A program made the position numbers and the translations under genes. A model generated the notes under the pieces. It worked only from the letters and a program-made list of their open reading frames with translations, was not told the DNA's origin and did no database searches. A DNA stretch of 64,000 nucleotides from Ischnura elegans (Eukaryota; Arthropoda; Insecta; Odonata; Coenagrionidae), in contig NC_060248.1 of the NCBI RefSeq assembly GCF_921293095.1, positions 137,900,972 to 137,964,971 of the forward strand. Reading direction: 5' to 3'. Positions within the stretch are counted from its first letter, which is position 1. Each line of letters starts with the position of its first letter. Shown here one piece after another: positions 59,950 to 64,000 of this stretch.

Positions 59950-62900
59950 AGCCGCAGGCCGATCCCTTCCCCTCCACGCTCGCTTCTCCCCCTCCCACGC
60001 CTCTGACACAGCAAAATTCATCCCGCGCATGCTGCTAGGAGGTCGTTTATCTTTGATAATATAAATCAGAAGATGGTAGAAGGTAAAAAACGATGCGTAG
60101 TGAGACGACTTGTCCCTTATTTGGCGCCTCGTCGGCGTTAAATAAATCGATGTTACCAACTTTTAGAGAAGTGATGATATATTTTTATACCTGCGCACAC
60201 AGGAAAGGAGACTACGGTCTATGAAGAAGCCTATCGAGTGAGTATGAAGGTGTGGAACTATGGTGACGCTTCCCTTCCATGATGTGTGTGACTAAATGGA
60301 TTTAGCGGTACCACGGGAAGTACTAAAACTTACGGAAAATGCGAATAGGCTAAAAGTAGGGTTATTAACATGCTGACACATGTATGTAGCTAATGTAAGA
60401 AAATTCGATAGCCCTAAGGCAGGGATCGGATGTACAACGAAAATACAAGCGGCAGGCGGTAGATATTAAAAGCGCTAAATTGTTCACAGGTTTGGAGAGT
60501 ACGATTATAAATATTTTTCCTTATGCTGGTTTTCATGCCTCAGAAGTATTATAAACTATCAGCTGTATTCATTGTTTACTTTGTCCGTGGCTGCCTCAGA
60601 GAATAGACGTATTTTCATGAGCTCGACGATTTTCAGGTCACACTTCATTGCTTGTTTGTGAATTTTTGGTAAAGAAAAATAATGTAAACGATTCATCAGA
60701 CTCCATGTTCACAACTCCGACTTACCAGACATGGCTCAATGTGACTTTTTCTGCTTCTAAAAGTAAAGAGAACCTTTAAGGGTTGTCATATTATAAGCAT
60801 AGATGACAAGGAAATTTTACAGAGCTAAAGTGTACATACCTCGAAATTGAGTATGTATGATTGTATAAGCAAGAGGAGCTGGCACAAGTGCATAATATCT
60901 AATGGGGAATATTTTGAGGGCGACAGCATTGATGTAGACGAATAAGTAAATGTAGGAAGAAAAAACTAAAACTCCCACAATTTTCTCAACACACCTCGTC
61001 CTCACTGGTCGACATGGTATTTTACTTACGAATGAATCAGCCGTCGCCTCTGCTTTGAACGATAAGATGTCGCGATGTCTTTTTTGACGAGGACTAAGCC
61101 GCCCTCGTCTTCTTCTAATCTCTGTGTCACGTTGCTGGTTAAATGATGTATTCTTCCCTGTGCGGGGGATTTTCTCGACTTCAGTGTTGTTGACGAGACA
61201 CGAAGGCAACTGTTTTTCACAGCCGCCATTTTTGCACACACCTACATTCCCTTCAATGAAATCAACCCCCTCCCCTAATCCTCCCCCCCACCCACCCTCC
61301 ACGCTCTCCTGGCCTGTCTTGAGCTTAATTAAGGGGGCGCCCTAGCACGGTCGCGGAAGACGATGCAGACCCTTTCTATTAACCAGTTTGTGCTTCGCTC
61401 ATTTTAGGTACATAGCGGTTTCTTGACTCAGAATATTTTAAAGCTTAAATCTGTGCCTTGAGACAAAGAAGGGTCTTTTACCAGGTTTCCTACAGGAGAT
61501 ACTTGACGCTTAATTTCACGAATTTCGATTTTTTTCAATGACTATCACCACGGCGCAAAATCACGTAAAGAAAATCCAACCACCCAAAGCATAATATAAT
61601 CCTTCAACTACAAGCAAAGGCTGCACGTATGCCACACGTCGTAAATCAAAGATACAATTTGGGAAATTGTGAGACCTTGCAGCCAGTTTTTCGATAACGC
61701 GCAGTCGTTTCAAGTCATCCTAAACACCTTTCCTCCTTCCGCGAGTCATCCTTCACTTCTTTGCCTCCCCTCCTGGCCCTCCCTTACGAGGCGCGCAGGC
61801 CCTCCCCTCAACAGCAACACCGGCCGGCCGGTGATACGTTTTCTTAGCTGCTTGATTTTGGGGTCGCATTGTCGTTCTTTCGTTTTGCGTATTTCTGTTT
61901 GTTGTGCGATGGAAGTGCCTACCAAGCCCAAGGGAAACGACGCCGTCGAAAAGAATGGAAGACTTGCAACAAACAGAGACTGTCAAATTAACATAAAATG
62001 ATCTCAATAATGTTTTCTTATCTTTTGATAAAATTGTCAGAAGTATATGTCTACAGTTGCGTTTTGTTTTAAAATGAGTAATTTTTAAGGATGCCATAAA
62101 AAGAATGAATATGGTTACATTCCGTAGTAGTGAAAATTTCTTTACTATTGATAGTTTCTATTATTTTTATGAAACGATAAAGATGTTTTATTTTTCACGT
62201 CTTGATAACATGGTGAGAGAAAAACTTCATGTTTATTCACATTGCTACGCATAAGATCTTACACCGCATAACAAAAAAATTATCTATTTTGATTCTCAAA
62301 AGGGAAATCTTGCACCAACCTGCTTCCCCACCTCTCCTATCAAGTTATGTGCCTGAGTGTCCAACCACCCGACGCGATGATTAAATGCGAAATTAGTTCA
62401 GCATCAGTTATAGTTGAGGATATTTCGCTAAAGATGAGGCGACATTACAGTTTTCTACACTTGCATACATTATAAATTCCATATGTGTTATTTTTTGATT
62501 TTTTAATGTACAAATTACGATTTTATTCATGAGATATATGTTACGGACTCGACGATTGCGCTGGCAAGTCAGAAGCTTGTCTCGGAAAGCGCGCGGCTGC
62601 AAGGAAATAGTTTCTTATTCTTGGAGAACCCATATCTTACCGCAATGCACCCGCATTTTGCTAACTACATTCTCCTAGGTCTTTCATAGCTCCCATCAGC
62701 TCAAACATTGGAAAGGGCTCAAGAGTGGCGGCGGGCCCACCGCGGTAACCCCTATTGTGACCGTAAACCCTACCTCAGTCTTACGATTTTTATCTAGCGT
62801 TTAAAACGTTTTCTACTAAAAGAATAGCTGTCCGTTTGTAGAAATGCCGCTAACTGCTTTATTGCCTCGTTATCTGAAGGGTTTTTGCCATTTTGAGGAT

Positions 62901-63240
62901 CGCTTATCTTCGATACAGCTGATTTCTACGAGGTGGCTAGCACGGAGTTTTCCACAAATGCTTCTTTCCAATTGATTGAAAAGCATTCCTTTCACGATTT
63001 TACCGAGCAAATTAGTCAACTTTTACTAGTAAGTGTCAGTGCTTGAGCTACGGAAGCGAGGAGCCAAGGTCTATTTTCCCTAGAGCGTGAGATTTCAGCA
63101 TTGAGGACGAACTACCACTACTGGAGGATATCTCGCAACGATAAAAAGGTTCCTATGTTTTCCAAGACAAATATCTCACCGATTTCGTGTGTTGTATTAA
63201 GCAGGGTATTATATTCTAATATTGATTTTCATCTTTGATG
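59950..63240. other. Mostly unannotated; two GC-rich islands
   Basis: CpG-rich patches lie at 61230-61350 and 61720-61990. The second is followed by an ATG at 61909 opening MEVPTKPKGNDAVEKNGRLA, a 30-codon frame ending at 62001. It might be a small first coding exon downstream of a CpG-rich promoter, but I recognise no homologue and no clear 5' splice site. The rest shows nothing recognisable. Confidence 0.3.
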
Positions 63241-63246
63241 ATTCAG

Positions 63247-64000
63247 ATGGTTGATATTTCGGATAAGAAAAATTGAGCGAATGAAAGTAACACGAAAAGA
63301 AATACATGACGTTATTGTTAATGGAAGTGGAAATGCGTTGTCCTCAAAACGTAAATTTGCCGTTCAATATCTTCTCAATAAGTTTAACTGGGAGCAGGAA
63401 GTAAAGATGAAGGAAGTAATGCAGAATGCCATGAACAAATACTTTTTCAAAATGTATTTCCAGAAATGGGACGAAAGCAAGAGAACCAGCGACAGGTTTG
63501 AAATAAAACGTCGATGTTGGTTAGAGAAGGGTATACCCACCTGACATGTATAATAATCTCCTTGAAACTCCTTGCACACTTTGTAACCTATTATTGTTTA
63601 ACGTATTCGTATTTGCTTTACTTTCCTCCTTGGCGATTTTATGTCATTATTGCTATCTAATTCCTGGTTTTTCTGGGTAAAGCAGCAAAGATAGGCCTAA
63701 GAAAGACTTGAAGAGGTCTAGTGATAGGTCTAACAATAAGAACAGAAAAGTGACTGGTTTGAGAAAGCAACAGCAGCTGAGCTATCGCTAGCAACATCTG
63801 TGACACTGCGCTCGCAAGGGAATGATGCGGCAGCGAAGATAATCACGGAAATGACCACGACCACCCCCACCCGAGGAAAACGGATATTACAGAAATGGAG
63901 GAAAATACCTACAATTCAAAATGAACTGACGCCAGAAGAAGCTATTTCGCTGATTGCTGATGGCAATTTAACAAAAATTTTATCCAAAATTATTCGTAAG
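63247..64000 (+). pseudogene. N-terminal exons of an R1-type uncharacterised protein, running off the window
   Basis: After a 3' splice site (ATTCAG, ending 63246) an open frame to 63541 reads NKYFFKMYFQKWDESKRT and CWLEKGI in its C-terminal half. A second open segment from about 63684 reads SKDRPKKDLKRSSDRSNNKN and then, after a frame change near 63770, AAELSLATSVTLRSQGNDAAA and ELTPEEAISLIADGNLTKIL, open to the window edge. I recall this order (KW..S.RT...F, GRPKKDF..SS.RSK, EELS.A...LRS.G, PEEAL) from the N-terminal half of multicopy uncharacterised arthropod proteins whose C-terminus resembles the exon at 20405-20934. That link is from memory and needs a search. The frameshift suggests a broken copy. 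The 5' start is not identified. Confidence 0.55.

Noticed and set aside
1-64000. CRISPR arrays, rRNA genes, bacterial operons
   Set aside because: No regularly spaced repeats, no rRNA signatures, and introns and transposons show this is eukaryotic DNA.

Overview
This is eukaryotic nuclear DNA with spliceosomal introns, an A+T-rich background and almost no recognisable single-copy host coding sequence. The transposon mix (jockey-like LINEs, Penelope-like elements, piggyBac, PIF/Harbinger, several hAT families, tRNA-derived SINEs) points to an arthropod, most likely an insect or chelicerate. The species cannot be named from the sequence. Most of the readable content is mobile DNA in layers of different age.

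0-16 kb: a non-autonomous hAT element with an exact 8-bp target duplication (209-1499); a GC-rich block that may be a promoter (1501-2600); a broken jockey-like LINE on the minus strand (3180-6440); 4 kb with nothing recognisable; a tRNA-derived SINE; and a complete piggyBac element (11040-14749) with an uninterrupted 583-residue transposase.

16-30 kb: copy A of a large repeat called R1 here (16345-21450). It encodes the C-terminal exon of an uncharacterised transposon protein and holds two nested insertions: a decayed piggyBac of a second family, and a repeat called R2 that itself carries a LINE tail. Then come a MITE, a second SINE and an intron-containing but broken hAT element (26770-29707).

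30-43 kb: a hAT MITE, LINE fragments, a perfect foldback holding a hammerhead-ribozyme-like core, and a complete two-gene PIF/Harbinger element (34732-42556, TAA target duplication). The Harbinger element encodes a spliced DDE transposase on the plus strand and a spliced MADF/Myb-like DNA-binding protein on the minus strand, with an old LINE lodged between them.

43-64 kb: copy B of R2, copy B of R1 (inverted, without the nested insertions), a foldback MITE, a decayed Penelope-like element with a foldback next to it, a 204-bp-armed perfect palindrome, a 1.07-kb TIR element with a candidate CAG target duplication, GC-rich islands, and at the right edge N-terminal exons of what looks like the same protein family whose C-terminus lies in R1. 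The two R1 copies and two R2 copies act as natural empty sites for each other, so several insertions can be dated and delimited within the window itself.
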